Source: Clostridiales bacterium
GTDB lineage: Bacteria > Bacillota > Clostridia > Lachnospirales > Lachnospiraceae
NCBI GenBank assembly: GCA_019418195.1
Contig: DYCJ01000025.1
Span: 1-15,661 of the forward strand
Length of the DNA: 15,661 bases
Reading direction: 5' to 3'
Both the position numbers and the translations under genes were made by a program. The stretch's first letter is position 1. Each line of letters begins with the position of its first letter. Below, piece after piece: positions 1-6,633 of the stretch. The notes beneath the pieces are model-generated. The model saw only the letters and a program-made list of their open reading frames with translations, was not told the DNA's origin and made no database searches.

Positions 1-561
1 GAGAACAGAAAAGGATAGCATGTATGAACTGTCCGCAAAAAATGACCGACTGATGATGAACAGGGTGAGAAGCTCTGCTTCCTTTTTTGAAAGATTTAAA
101 ACTTTCATAAAGACGGGGGCGAGTTTCTTTCTCTGACACTGAAAGATCCGGTTTACTACGTAGTTGGAGATCGTTTCATCGTGGAAGATCACCTGGTATT
201 TTGGCAGCTGTGCAACTCTATGGCAGACCGGCAGCAGAGATTCCTTTGCCTTCAGGTGATCCGGCTGCTCTCCGGCCAGGAGCGACAGCACCTGCAGCAC
301 ATCATCATCTGGATTTTCGCAGTCCTCTTCGGCCATCTGCAGCGCATCGCCCAGAAGCTCATCCAGTACTTCCGTGAGAGACTGATAGTGAAGGTAATAT
401 GTTGCTCTGGTGATCTCCGCACGGCGACAGACGTCCGTTACGGTGATCTGCTCGAAATTTTTATCTTCAAGAGCCTCCAGCAGCGCATCTTTGATCACAT
501 TTTTTGTATATAAAGTCCGCCTGTCTGTTTTCCTGTTTTTTAGTTCTGTGCCTTTGCCCAT
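1..561 (-). CDS. TetR/AcrR-family transcriptional regulator (3' end outside window)
   Basis: The frame is open from ATG at 561 to the left edge, giving 187 codons with no stop, so the C-terminus is missing. The N-terminal 60 residues form a TetR-type DNA-binding domain: after a basic start (residues 8-15, KNRKTDRR) comes a first helix containing ALLEALEDK. A helix-turn-helix follows at about 39-60 (ITVTDVCRRAEITRATYYLHY), with the usual tyrosine-rich recognition helix. The rest would be the ligand-binding and dimerisation domain, which is too variable to name a ligand. A good site (AAGGAGAGGG) lies just upstream of the ATG and supports this start. The gene is divergent from the GH3 glycosidase 254 bp away, so control of that enzyme, of itself, or of both is plausible. 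It resembles the short TetR regulators common in Lachnospiraceae. Family assignment is firm; target and ligand are unknown. Confidence 0.85.
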   Translation of the reverse strand, partial: MGKGTELKNRKTDRRTLYTKNVIKDALLEALEDKNFEQITVTDVCRRAEITRATYYLHYQSLTEVLDELLGDALQMAEEDCENPDDDVLQVLSLLAGEQPDHLKAKESLLPVCHRVAQLPKYQVIFHDETISNYVVNRIFQCQRKKLAPVFMKVLNLSKKEAELLTLFIISRSFFADSSYMLSFSVL

Positions 562-607
562 AGCTGTCCCTCTCCTTCCTGAAATTTGAAATATCTTTTG
601 AAACTTT

Positions 608-638
608 ATAATAGTTTACAAAAAATGAAAAGTGTCAA
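608..638 (-). promoter_or_regulatory. Candidate sigma-A promoter of the TetR gene
   Basis: On the minus strand a perfect -35 hexamer TTGACA (633-638) is followed after 19 nt by TATTAT (608-613), about 46 bases before the ATG. The spacer is longer than the optimal 17, which lowers confidence. The surrounding DNA is very A/T-rich. Confidence 0.45.
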
Positions 639-667
639 TAAACGTCTGTTTTTCTAAGAACTGTACA

Positions 668-696
668 TTGTGTTTTCTCTGTAAAAATACTATCCT
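668..696 (+). promoter_or_regulatory. Weak candidate promoter of the GH3 gene
   Basis: TTGTGT (668-673) and TATCCT (691-696) are separated by 17 nt on the plus strand, upstream of GH3. Matches to consensus are only moderate (3 of 6 and 4 of 6). If correct, transcription would start near 703 and leave a leader of about 110 nt that contains the inverted repeat at 716-790. Confidence 0.3.
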
Positions 697-715
697 AATA
701 CTAAACAATATGTCA

Positions 716-790
716 AGAACTTTTTAAAGTGTAAAAAATCAGACACCTTGATGCCGGATTTGGAAAACGATGAAATTTTTAAAAAGTTCT
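716..790. repeat. 13-bp perfect inverted repeat upstream of GH3
   Basis: AGAACTTTTTAAA at 716-728 is exactly reverse-complemented at 778-790, with 49 nt between the arms. The right arm ends 13 bases before the GH3 ribosome binding site. The pair could be two operator sites for a dimeric regulator (the divergent TetR is the obvious candidate) or the stem of an A/U-rich hairpin in the mRNA leader. The left arm also sits in a local near-palindrome, ACTTTTTAAAGT. Confidence 0.55.
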
Positions 791-815
791 AATTCTGGAA
801 TGAGGAGGAAATATT

Positions 816-3680
816 ATGATAGCTATTCAATGGGAAGACGTTATCGGCGTTCTGCAGACTTGTCAGCCTTACCTGATTGCTCTGGCAGTGCTCTGGGTGA
901 TTGCGGTCATTGTTATGATTGCCTGCAGGAAAGCAAAGAAAAGTAAGAAGAGAATGATCCGGAAATATTCAGGGCTCAGTATGGTACTGGCACTTGTGAT
1001 TATTGTAAACATGATCATCCTCGGACCTATGTATTCCCTGATCGATATGTCGATGGGAAGCGGGACCGTAAGCGACGAGACTACGGATGAAGCGATTGAA
1101 GTTGCAAATCAGATCGCGGAAGAAGGAATGGTTCTTCTGGAAAATGACGGACTCCTTCCGATCAGCAATCCTTCCAACATCAATCTGTTTGGCTGGTCGT
1201 CAGTAAATCCTGCGTACGGCGGAACCGGATCAGGCGGACTCAATGAGCTATATGATAAGGTGACTCTGATCGACAGTATAGAGGATGCCGGATTTACAGT
1301 AAATCAGGATCTGGTTGATTTCTATAACGATTTCTCGGCGGAACGCGCGGAGATGTCTCTTTCCGCACAGAACTGGACACTGACGGAAGTTCCGGCGGCC
1401 GACTATTCAGATGACCTGATACAGAGCGCAAAAGACTTTTCAGACACAGCGGTAATTGTCCTTTCCCGTGTTGCGGGCGAGGGACACAACGATATGCCGG
1501 GAGATGTGACAGAAGCGTCTTATGATAATACTATAAACGGCTATAATGATTTTGAAGCAGGCGAACATTATCTGCAGCTTTCCCAGACCGAGGAGGCCCT
1601 GGTGGATCTTGTGTGCAGCAATTTTGACAATGTAATCCTGGTATATAACGCGGCAAATCCGATGGAGCTCGGCTTTATTGATGAGTATGAACAGATCCGT
1701 GCGGCAATCTGGTGCCAGGGACCGGGACATACCGGATTCGAAGCTCTTGGCAAGATCCTGAGCGGAGAGGTCAACCCTTCCGGAAAGACAACAGATACGT
1801 TTATCTATGATATGACTGCAGCTCCATGGTGGAATAACTGGGAGGGGACCCATTATTCCAATATGGAAGATATGGCCGTAGAGGGTATGAACTCCGGTAT
1901 GGCGCAGACCTACTACCCGTCCTTCACCAATTATGTGGAAGGTATCTATGTTGGCTACAAATATTACGAGACCGCCGATGACGAGGGTGTGATCGACTAT
2001 GATACAACAGTACAGTATCCTTTCGGATACGGGCTGTCCTATACCACATTTACACAGGAGATGAGCGAACTTTCCGTAAACGATGGAACGATATCCTTTG
2101 ATGTGACTGTAACGAATACCGGGGATGTGCCGGGTAAGGATGTTGTGGAAGTTTACTATAATCCTCCGTACACGAATGGCGGTATTGAAAAAGCAACTGC
2201 AAATCTGATCAGATTCGAAAAGACGGAAATGCTGGAACCTGGCGCTTCCGAGACGATCAATATTACATTTAATGCAGAGGATATGGCGTCCTACGATATG
2301 TCCGGCGACGGATGTTACGTGCTGGAAGAGGGCGATTATATCATCTCCGTAAACAGTGATTCTCATACAGTACTGGATCAGCAGACATATACACAGACCG
2401 AGACGATCCGGTATGAGGGTGCCAACAAGCGTGACAGCGATGAGACCGCGGCAACAAATCAGTTTGAGGACGCAGCGGGAGACGTGACATACCTCTCAAG
2501 AGCAGATGGATTCGCAAATTACGATGAAGCGACGGCAGCTCCGGCGTCCGATGTGATGTCGGATGAGCTTGTAGCACAGTATCATCTGAACAGTAACTTT
2601 GATTATACTACATATATAAATGAGGATGATGAAATGCCGACTACCGGCGCGGACAACGGGATCAGGCTTTATGAGCTCCGGGGTGCGGATTATGATGACG
2701 AGCGCTGGGACGACCTGTTGGATCAGCTGACCGAGGAGGATATGACGAATATGATTGCCCTGTCCGGTTATCAGACTCCGGCGATGGATTCTGTTGGAAA
2801 GGTGCAGACTATAGACGCGGACGGTCCGGCAGCGATCAACAATAACTTTACCGGAGAAGGCTCCATCGGATTCCCGGTGGAAGTTATGATTGCCTGCACA
2901 TGGAACAAAGATCTGGCTGAAGATTACGGCGAGATGACGGGAAAAATGTGCCGCGAGATGAATATTGCCGGCTGGTATGCGCCGGGTATGAACACCCACC
3001 GTACACCGTTCGGGGCAAGAAACTATGAGTATTTCTCAGAAGACGGAACACTGGCAGGATATATCTCCGCATCGACAGTACAGGGCGCGGCAAGCCAGGG
3101 AGTCTATGCATACATCAAGCACTTTGCGATGTATGAGATGAACGCGAAGATGGTATGTGTATGGTCCAACGAGCAGGCAATGCGTGAGATCTACCTGAAG
3201 CCGTTTGAGATCTCCGTAAAGGAAGGAGACGCTCATGCAGTTATGGTATCCTGGAGCTTTATCGGAATCAAGTGGTCCGGTGAGAACAGCAATCTTCTTA
3301 ACACAGTTCTTAGGGATGAATGGGGATTTGAAGGTTTCACCCTGACAGATTTCTTCCGGAACAATGGTCATGGATTTATGAATGCTGATGCGGCCTTGGC
3401 AAATGGTGTGGATGCAATGCTTTCCACCTATGCAGGCGGCCCCAACATGGTGCAGGATCCGGAGGCGGCTTCTTCTGTGAAGTATATGAGACAGGCGTGC
3501 AAAAACGTGATGTACACGGTAGTTAACAGCTGGGTATATGAAGAGGATGGCGTAGATACCGGAATGCCTGCATGGGAGAAGGCAGTGATCGGTGCAGATG
3601 TGGCAGTGGGAGTGATCCTGATCGGCCTTGGAGCTCTTGTGTGGAGAAGATACAGAAAGAGCAGGGCCGAAGAAGCGTAA
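816..3680 (+). CDS. Membrane-anchored glycoside hydrolase family 3 protein with permuted domain order
   Basis: This 954-residue protein is probably a beta-glucosidase-type retaining enzyme. The GH3 parts are in reverse order. The (alpha/beta)6 sandwich domain comes first: EEGMVLLENDGLLPI at about 102-116, then SRVAGEG, then YPFGYGLSYTTF at 401-412. A fibronectin-III-like domain follows at about 420-520. The TIM-barrel domain is last, with APGMNTHR at 722-729, RNYEYFSEDG at 735-744, KHFA at 768-771 and the nucleophile motif GFTLTDF, where Asp845 is the predicted nucleophile. Reversed GH3 order is known from Ruminococcus and Butyrivibrio enzymes. Two hydrophobic segments (about 19-37 and 53-76) flank a basic loop, and a third lies near the C-terminus before RRYRKSR. 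By the positive-inside rule the catalytic part faces outside. AGGAGG at 803-808 sets the ATG start. The gene is monocistronic, with a terminator following. Substrate is not predictable, and SDW is changed to TDF. Confidence 0.9.
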   Translation: MIAIQWEDVIGVLQTCQPYLIALAVLWVIAVIVMIACRKAKKSKKRMIRKYSGLSMVLALVIIVNMIILGPMYSLIDMSMGSGTVSDETTDEAIEVANQIAEEGMVLLENDGLLPISNPSNINLFGWSSVNPAYGGTGSGGLNELYDKVTLIDSIEDAGFTVNQDLVDFYNDFSAERAEMSLSAQNWTLTEVPAADYSDDLIQSAKDFSDTAVIVLSRVAGEGHNDMPGDVTEASYDNTINGYNDFEAGEHYLQLSQTEEALVDLVCSNFDNVILVYNAANPMELGFIDEYEQIRAAIWCQGPGHTGFEALGKILSGEVNPSGKTTDTFIYDMTAAPWWNNWEGTHYSNMEDMAVEGMNSGMAQTYYPSFTNYVEGIYVGYKYYETADDEGVIDYDTTVQYPFGYGLSYTTFTQEMSELSVNDGTISFDVTVTNTGDVPGKDVVEVYYNPPYTNGGIEKATANLIRFEKTEMLEPGASETINITFNAEDMASYDMSGDGCYVLEEGDYIISVNSDSHTVLDQQTYTQTETIRYEGANKRDSDETAATNQFEDAAGDVTYLSRADGFANYDEATAAPASDVMSDELVAQYHLNSNFDYTTYINEDDEMPTTGADNGIRLYELRGADYDDERWDDLLDQLTEEDMTNMIALSGYQTPAMDSVGKVQTIDADGPAAINNNFTGEGSIGFPVEVMIACTWNKDLAEDYGEMTGKMCREMNIAGWYAPGMNTHRTPFGARNYEYFSEDGTLAGYISASTVQGAASQGVYAYIKHFAMYEMNAKMVCVWSNEQAMREIYLKPFEISVKEGDAHAVMVSWSFIGIKWSGENSNLLNTVLRDEWGFEGFTLTDFFRNNGHGFMNADAALANGVDAMLSTYAGGPNMVQDPEAASSVKYMRQACKNVMYTVVNSWVYEEDGVDTGMPAWEKAVIGADVAVGVILIGLGALVWRRYRKSRAEEA

Positions 3681-3714
3681 AATAGTACTGAGGTAAAACA
3701 GAAATTGAATGTGC

Positions 3715-3754
3715 AACAGGCTTCCGGAATATATAGAGCTGGAAGCCTGTTTTC
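3715..3754 (+). terminator. Intrinsic terminator after GH3
   Basis: An 11-bp perfect stem (AACAGGCTTCC at 3715-3725 with GGAAGCCTGTT at 3741-3751), a 15-nt loop and a T-run follow the GH3 stop by 34 bases. The minus-strand side has no clear T-run, so it probably works for GH3 only, although the MFS gene ends convergently just beyond it at 3764. Confidence 0.85.
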
Positions 3755-3763
3755 ATAAATTTA

Positions 3764-4987
3764 TTATACCGATAAATTCCTGCGTTTTGCCGCATACCGT
3801 ATTAAAACACCGGTCGTAAGCATGATCATACACAGACCAGAAATGAAGAACCAGACATTTACACCGACTCTTTCTGCTATTGGACTGCTGAAAAGTAAGC
3901 CGATTGGCATCGTGACAGATGAAATCAGCGTGAGAACCGAAAATGCACGTCCCATCCTGTCCGGGGATATGGTTTCCTGCATATACGCAGTCAGCGGAAT
4001 TGTATGGACATTTCCGGAAGCCCCTAAACAGATACAGCTTCCTGCAAAGAAAAACCAGCCAACATAAGCAGGCGGTATAATACCGCAGATCAGCGACATA
4101 ACTCCCATTGCAAACAAACCGATAAAAGAAACTCTGATTTTCCGGTTTATCTTTAGAACACTGGAAAATAAAAGGGAGGATACCATCATGCCGATTGCAA
4201 AAGATAACTCCACGGCACTGCCATACATTGCCGATAACTTAAAATAATCGCTCGTCATCAGTGGATAAAAGGAGGATAACGGCGCATAAAAAAACATACA
4301 GAGTGCCTCTGCAATCACGATGTAAAATAATTTTTTATCTTCTTTGAATACTTGCAATCCTTCTTTTATTTCTGCTGTGAAATGCTGTTCCCTACATTCT
4401 GCTTTTTCAAGTTTTGGAATTTTAACGACTGCTAACGCAATACTTGCTAAAATTGCCCCGGCCACATCACTCATTAAAACGATTGACATCGGGAAAATCG
4501 CATACAAAGACGCACCGATCACCGGTCCCAGCAAAAATGAGCCTGAATTCAGAAGCTGCATCCACCCATTTGTTTTTACTAACTGGTCTTTTGGTACAAG
4601 CTGCGGGATAATTGACTGTATTGCCGGCTGCTGGAATGTACTTCCGATCCCTCGGACACATAGCATAACAAATACTGTCCACACCGGCAGGTCAAAAAAG
4701 AATAGTAATACTGCGTAAATCAGAGCAACCGTCCCCATTGCCATATCCGAAAAAATAGAGATAAATTTTCGGTTATATCGGTCAGCCACGATTCCTGCCA
4801 GCGGGCTGAATAAGGATATTGGAAGATAGGCGACAAACCCTGATATTCCCAACATTAACGGTGAAGATGTTTTTTCGGCAAGCCACCAGATAAGAGCAAA
4901 CTGAACTCCGTGACTTCCTAACATTGAAACTGCCTGTCCCAATGCAACGATCATAAACTGTGATTTCCATTTTTGTGTTTTTTCCAT
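3764..4987 (-). CDS. MFS transporter, DHA3/Mef-like putative drug efflux pump
   Basis: From ATG at 4987 the protein has 407 residues and is almost wholly hydrophobic, consistent with the usual 12 membrane helices. The MFS loop 2-3 signature is present as G65-IVA-DRYNRK (65-74). The opening segment (GQAVSMLGSHGVQFALIWWL) and the 'GIGSTFQQPAIQSIIPQLVP' stretch resemble the DHA3 group that includes Mef-type macrolide pumps. The substrate is not proven. The frame extends upstream to ATG 5005 and TTG 5011, but only ATG 4987 has a ribosome binding site (AGAGGA at 4997-5002), so it is preferred. The gene lies downstream of a MarR regulator on the same strand, separated by a leader ORF and hairpins that could hide this binding site. 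By eye the MarR-MFS pair is more A/T-rich than the sugar operon, which suggests a transferable module. It converges on the GH3 terminator. Confidence 0.85.
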   Translation of the reverse strand: MEKTQKWKSQFMIVALGQAVSMLGSHGVQFALIWWLAEKTSSPLMLGISGFVAYLPISLFSPLAGIVADRYNRKFISIFSDMAMGTVALIYAVLLFFFDLPVWTVFVMLCVRGIGSTFQQPAIQSIIPQLVPKDQLVKTNGWMQLLNSGSFLLGPVIGASLYAIFPMSIVLMSDVAGAILASIALAVVKIPKLEKAECREQHFTAEIKEGLQVFKEDKKLFYIVIAEALCMFFYAPLSSFYPLMTSDYFKLSAMYGSAVELSFAIGMMVSSLLFSSVLKINRKIRVSFIGLFAMGVMSLICGIIPPAYVGWFFFAGSCICLGASGNVHTIPLTAYMQETISPDRMGRAFSVLTLISSVTMPIGLLFSSPIAERVGVNVWFFISGLCMIMLTTGVLIRYAAKRRNLSV

Positions 4988-4992
4988 ATCAA

Positions 4993-5056
4993 ATTGTCCT
5001 CTCATTTTCAAAATAGTTTTTCAAACAGGGGACAATATCGAATGTGATCATCCCCT
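4993..5056 (-). promoter_or_regulatory. Candidate translational attenuator with two mutually exclusive hairpins ahead of the MFS gene
   Basis: On the transcript, arm AGGGGA (5056-5051, starting at the last base of the leader stop codon) can pair with TCCCCT (5032-5027). The same segment, extended as ATTGTCCCCT (5036-5027), can instead pair with AGAGGACAAT (5002-4993) through 7 bp, one C-A mismatch and 2 bp. AGAGGA is the MFS ribosome binding site, so the second hairpin would block translation and the first would free it. This matches the logic of antibiotic-inducible leader systems such as ermC, but it is inferred from base pairing only. Confidence 0.55.
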
Positions 5057-5076
5057 TATTGTGCTGTTGCCGACAT
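5056..5076 (-). CDS. Six-codon leader peptide MSATAQ upstream of the MFS pump
   Basis: ATG at 5076 opens a reading frame of six codons (MSATAQ) ending in TAA at 5056-5058. It lies 37 bases downstream of the MarR stop and 68 bases upstream of the MFS start. It has the strongest ribosome binding site in the cassette, GGGAGGTGG at 5081-5089, correctly spaced, which a meaningless ATG would not be expected to have. Its stop codon touches the first arm of the downstream hairpin pair. A ribosome stalling within or ending at this ORF would therefore decide which hairpin forms. Tiny leader ORFs of this kind precede several drug-resistance genes (erm, mef/msr, cat), where ribosome-targeting antibiotics induce expression. 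The peptide does not match a leader I can name, and induction is a hypothesis. Confidence 0.55.
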   Translation of the reverse strand: MSATAQ

Positions 5077-5113
5077 CAAGCCACCTCCCTTCATAAGATT
5101 TTGTTTTCCGATT

Positions 5114-5545
5114 TTATAACATGGCTTCCAGATATTTTTTTAATCCGTCACGATATTTTTTTGTGAGCGTCAGATATTGCTGCTGTTCCTCTTCCGTCCA
5201 CTCGTTCCAGATTTTGTTTTCAATCTCGTGCAGAGGCATTATTTTTTCTGATGAAAATTTCTTTCCCTTTTCAGTCAGGCAGAGAATTGTATTTCTGCCT
5301 TTCCCTTGTTTTAAATATACGATTTCCTCTTTTTCCAATTTGCGAATGGCAGAATTGATTGTCTGACGACTGATACCTGTTAGTTTGCTTATTTCACTTT
5401 GCAGGCATTGCCCGTCTTTCTCGCAAAGTACATATAGAATATTTTGAACGCTGTCCGAAATACCCGTTTTTACAGCCGCTTCGTGGTATAAAGCATTGAT
5501 TTCTCCTGCTAAATAGGTATATTGCCCGGTTTCTAAATAGTGCAA
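5114..5545 (-). CDS. MarR-family transcriptional regulator
   Basis: This winged-helix regulator probably represses its own promoter and the MFS pump. The core is typical of MarR: an N-terminal helix (YLAGEINALYHEAA), the helix-turn-helix LQSEISKLTGISRQTINSAI, then the wing YLKQGKGRNTILCLTEKGK and a C-terminal dimerisation helix pair. The frame is open up to ATG 5608 (164 residues). A near-consensus promoter (5588-5615) and two operator-like palindromes lie inside that extension, so a transcript from this promoter would not contain ATG 5608. The TTG at 5545 has AGAGGAAG at 5554-5561, 8 nt away, and gives a 143-residue protein starting at HYLETGQYTYLAGEI, a normal MarR length. I therefore use TTG 5545; the ATG 5608 start remains the alternative. 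The stop is followed by the leader ORF and the MFS gene on the same strand, consistent with one transcript. Confidence 0.8.
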   Translation of the reverse strand: MHYLETGQYTYLAGEINALYHEAAVKTGISDSVQNILYVLCEKDGQCLQSEISKLTGISRQTINSAIRKLEKEEIVYLKQGKGRNTILCLTEKGKKFSSEKIMPLHEIENKIWNEWTEEEQQQYLTLTKKYRDGLKKYLEAML

Positions 5546-5565
5546 ATTTATCACTTCCTCTAAAA

Positions 5566-5581
5566 TGTCCGATTTCGTACA
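5566..5581. promoter_or_regulatory. Operator-like palindrome, copy 2 (MarR promoter)
   Basis: TGTCCGATTTCGTACA fits the dyad TGTnCGAnnTCGnACA. It lies just downstream of the -10 hexamer, over the expected transcription start, on a spacing of 26 bp from copy 1. This is the usual position for a repressor site that blocks initiation. Confidence 0.65.
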
Positions 5582-5587
5582 TTTTTT

Positions 5588-5615
5588 GTTATATCCGATT
5601 TCGTACATAAGTCAA
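5588..5615 (-). promoter_or_regulatory. Sigma-A promoter of the MarR-MFS cassette
   Basis: The -35 hexamer TTGACT (5610-5615) and -10 hexamer TATAAC (5588-5593) are 16 nt apart on the minus strand, each matching consensus at 5 of 6 positions. Transcription would start near 5581, upstream of the TTG start of the MarR gene and downstream of ATG 5608. Confidence 0.7.
5592..5607. promoter_or_regulatory. Operator-like palindrome, copy 1 (MarR promoter)
   Basis: TATCCGATTTCGTACA differs from copy 2 at a single position (A for G at the second base). It fills the spacer between the -35 and -10 hexamers and overlaps the -10. Two near-identical sites on the same promoter strongly suggest autoregulation by the adjacent MarR protein. 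Confidence 0.65.
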
Positions 5616-5676
5616 TAGTTTTTATTTTTGGAGAATAATGTGTTAAAATAAAACGGAAAAAGGAGGGGATTTGAGA

Positions 5677-6009
5677 ATGAAACTTGGAATTATCAGATGT
5701 ATGCAGACAGAAGATTACTGCCCGGGAACGACAGATTTTCGTGCGGTTCGTGAGAAAACAGGAGCCTTTGCGGATGTTCAGGAGGAGATTGAGATCATCG
5801 GATTTATCAACTGCGGCGGATGTCCGGCCAAGAAAGTGGTATTAAGGGCAAGAGAACTTGTCAGGCGGGGCGCCGATACGATCGCATTTGCAAGCTGCAT
5901 ACAGAAAGGGACACCGATCGGTTACCCATGTCCCTTTGCCAGAAAGATGAAAGAGATTATTGTAAGTGATCCGGGTGATGCAGTACGCTTCCTTGATTAT
6001 ACACATTAA
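5677..6009 (+). CDS. CGGC domain-containing protein (putative metal-binding)
   Basis: This 110-residue protein has the family motif INCGGCPAKK, with Cys46 and Cys49, plus further cysteines at Cys8, Cys15 and in the C-terminal segment FASCIQKGTPIGYPCPF. The CGGC family (Pfam CGGC domain) is thought to bind metal through these cysteines, but no reaction is established. There is no signal peptide or membrane segment, so it should be cytoplasmic. AGGAGGGG at 5661-5668 is 8 nt from ATG 5677. A TTG at 5671 in the same frame is too close to that site, so the ATG is preferred. The gene is divergent from the MarR promoter (a weak TAAAAT at 5644-5649 is a possible -10) and converges on the GNAT gene, 8 bp away. 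No functional link to the neighbours is evident. Confidence 0.8.
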   Translation: MKLGIIRCMQTEDYCPGTTDFRAVREKTGAFADVQEEIEIIGFINCGGCPAKKVVLRARELVRRGADTIAFASCIQKGTPIGYPCPFARKMKEIIVSDPGDAVRFLDYTH

Positions 6010-6017
6010 TGTACATA

Positions 6018-6455
6018 TTAACGGCTTGCCTGAGGGCTGCCCAGCGTTTTCTCCATCCAGATATGCGGGCAGTCTTCATCAAAATCCGGTTTTCCGAAAG
6101 CAGCATAACCCTGCTTTTCATAGAATGGCTTTGCCTGCTGCTGGGCGTGCAGACGGACTGTGCTTCCGCCAGAGTTTCTGATCTCGGATTCGGCGGCGGA
6201 AAGGATCCGGGAACCGAGATGATTTCCGCGGAATTCTTTTTCAACGGCGATCCGCCCGACGATATATTCTCCCTGTGTCTGTCCGGGGAAAAACCGGCAC
6301 GTAGCGGCGGGAATTTGGTCTATGTACAGGACAAGATGAACGGCGCTCTCGTCTGTTTCGTCAAATTCATCGTGAAAGCCCTGTTCTTCCATAAACACTT
6401 CTTTTCTGATCTTAACGGCGTCCTTGTGTAATGTATGATAAACTTTAATATCCAT
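6018..6455 (-). CDS. GNAT-family N-acetyltransferase, ElaA-like
   Basis: This 145-residue protein should transfer an acetyl group from acetyl-CoA to an unknown amine. The acetyl-CoA-binding segment is at about 67-86: GRIAVEKEFRGNHLGSRIL, with Arg76 to Gly81 forming the pyrophosphate loop (His79 stands where many members have Gly, a common variant). The later motif LHAQQQAKPFYEKQGY (102-117) is characteristic of the ElaA-type subgroup, as is the N-terminal RKEVFMEEQG, which resembles the opening of short GNAT proteins of this group. ATG 6455 is preceded by AAGGAG at a good distance. The gene is convergent with the CGGC gene and divergent from the zinc-ribbon gene, so it is probably monocistronic. 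The acceptor substrate cannot be inferred. Confidence 0.85.
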   Translation of the reverse strand: MDIKVYHTLHKDAVKIRKEVFMEEQGFHDEFDETDESAVHLVLYIDQIPAATCRFFPGQTQGEYIVGRIAVEKEFRGNHLGSRILSAAESEIRNSGGSTVRLHAQQQAKPFYEKQGYAAFGKPDFDEDCPHIWMEKTLGSPQASR

Positions 6456-6480
6456 TTTGCTGCTCCTTAATTATGGTGAA

Positions 6481-6526
6481 TGCAGGCAGATTCCTTTCAA
6501 GATGTCTGCGGCAGTTTATGCCTGCA
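6481..6526. repeat. 8-bp inverted repeat between the GNAT and zinc-ribbon genes
   Basis: TGCAGGCA (6481-6488) and TGCCTGCA (6519-6526) form perfect arms around a 30-nt loop in the divergent intergenic region. The right half (6509-6526), read on the minus strand, matches 8309-8327 in the structured element upstream of the sugar operon apart from one base. Confidence 0.4.
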
Positions 6527-6579
6527 ATAAACGCATTGTAGCATTTCGGGTAATTTCCGGTCAAGGTTTGCGCGAAATA

Positions 6580-6588
6580 TGTTACAAT
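6580..6588 (+). promoter_or_regulatory. Extended -10 promoter of the zinc-ribbon gene
   Basis: TGTTACAAT is an extended -10 element (TG, one base, TACAAT) 45 bases before the ATG at 6634. No convincing -35 is seen, which extended -10 promoters do not strictly need. Confidence 0.45.
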
Positions 6589-6633
6589 AAGCAAAGTGGA
6601 GATGATATTTTACAGCATGAAAGGAAAAGAGAA

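Noticed and set aside
181..513. 110-codon plus-strand reading frame
   Set aside because: It is the antisense of the TetR gene, which has clear family motifs and a ribosome binding site.
759..775. cre-like site (TTTGGAAAACGATGAAA) upstream of GH3
   Set aside because: The TG-to-CG spacing is one base too long for the CcpA consensus and the second half-site lacks the final CA.
1440..2366. 308-codon minus-strand frame inside GH3
   Set aside because: It lies wholly opposite a GH3 gene with conserved motifs; its translation is His/Ile/Cys/Arg-rich and resembles no protein, as expected for an antisense shadow.
6009..6431. 140-codon plus-strand frame
   Set aside because: It is antisense to the GNAT gene, whose acetyl-CoA motif is intact.
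6457..6633. N-terminal extension of the zinc-ribbon protein
   Set aside because: The extension runs across the intergenic inverted repeat and the extended -10 promoter; ATG 6634 has a better ribosome binding context.
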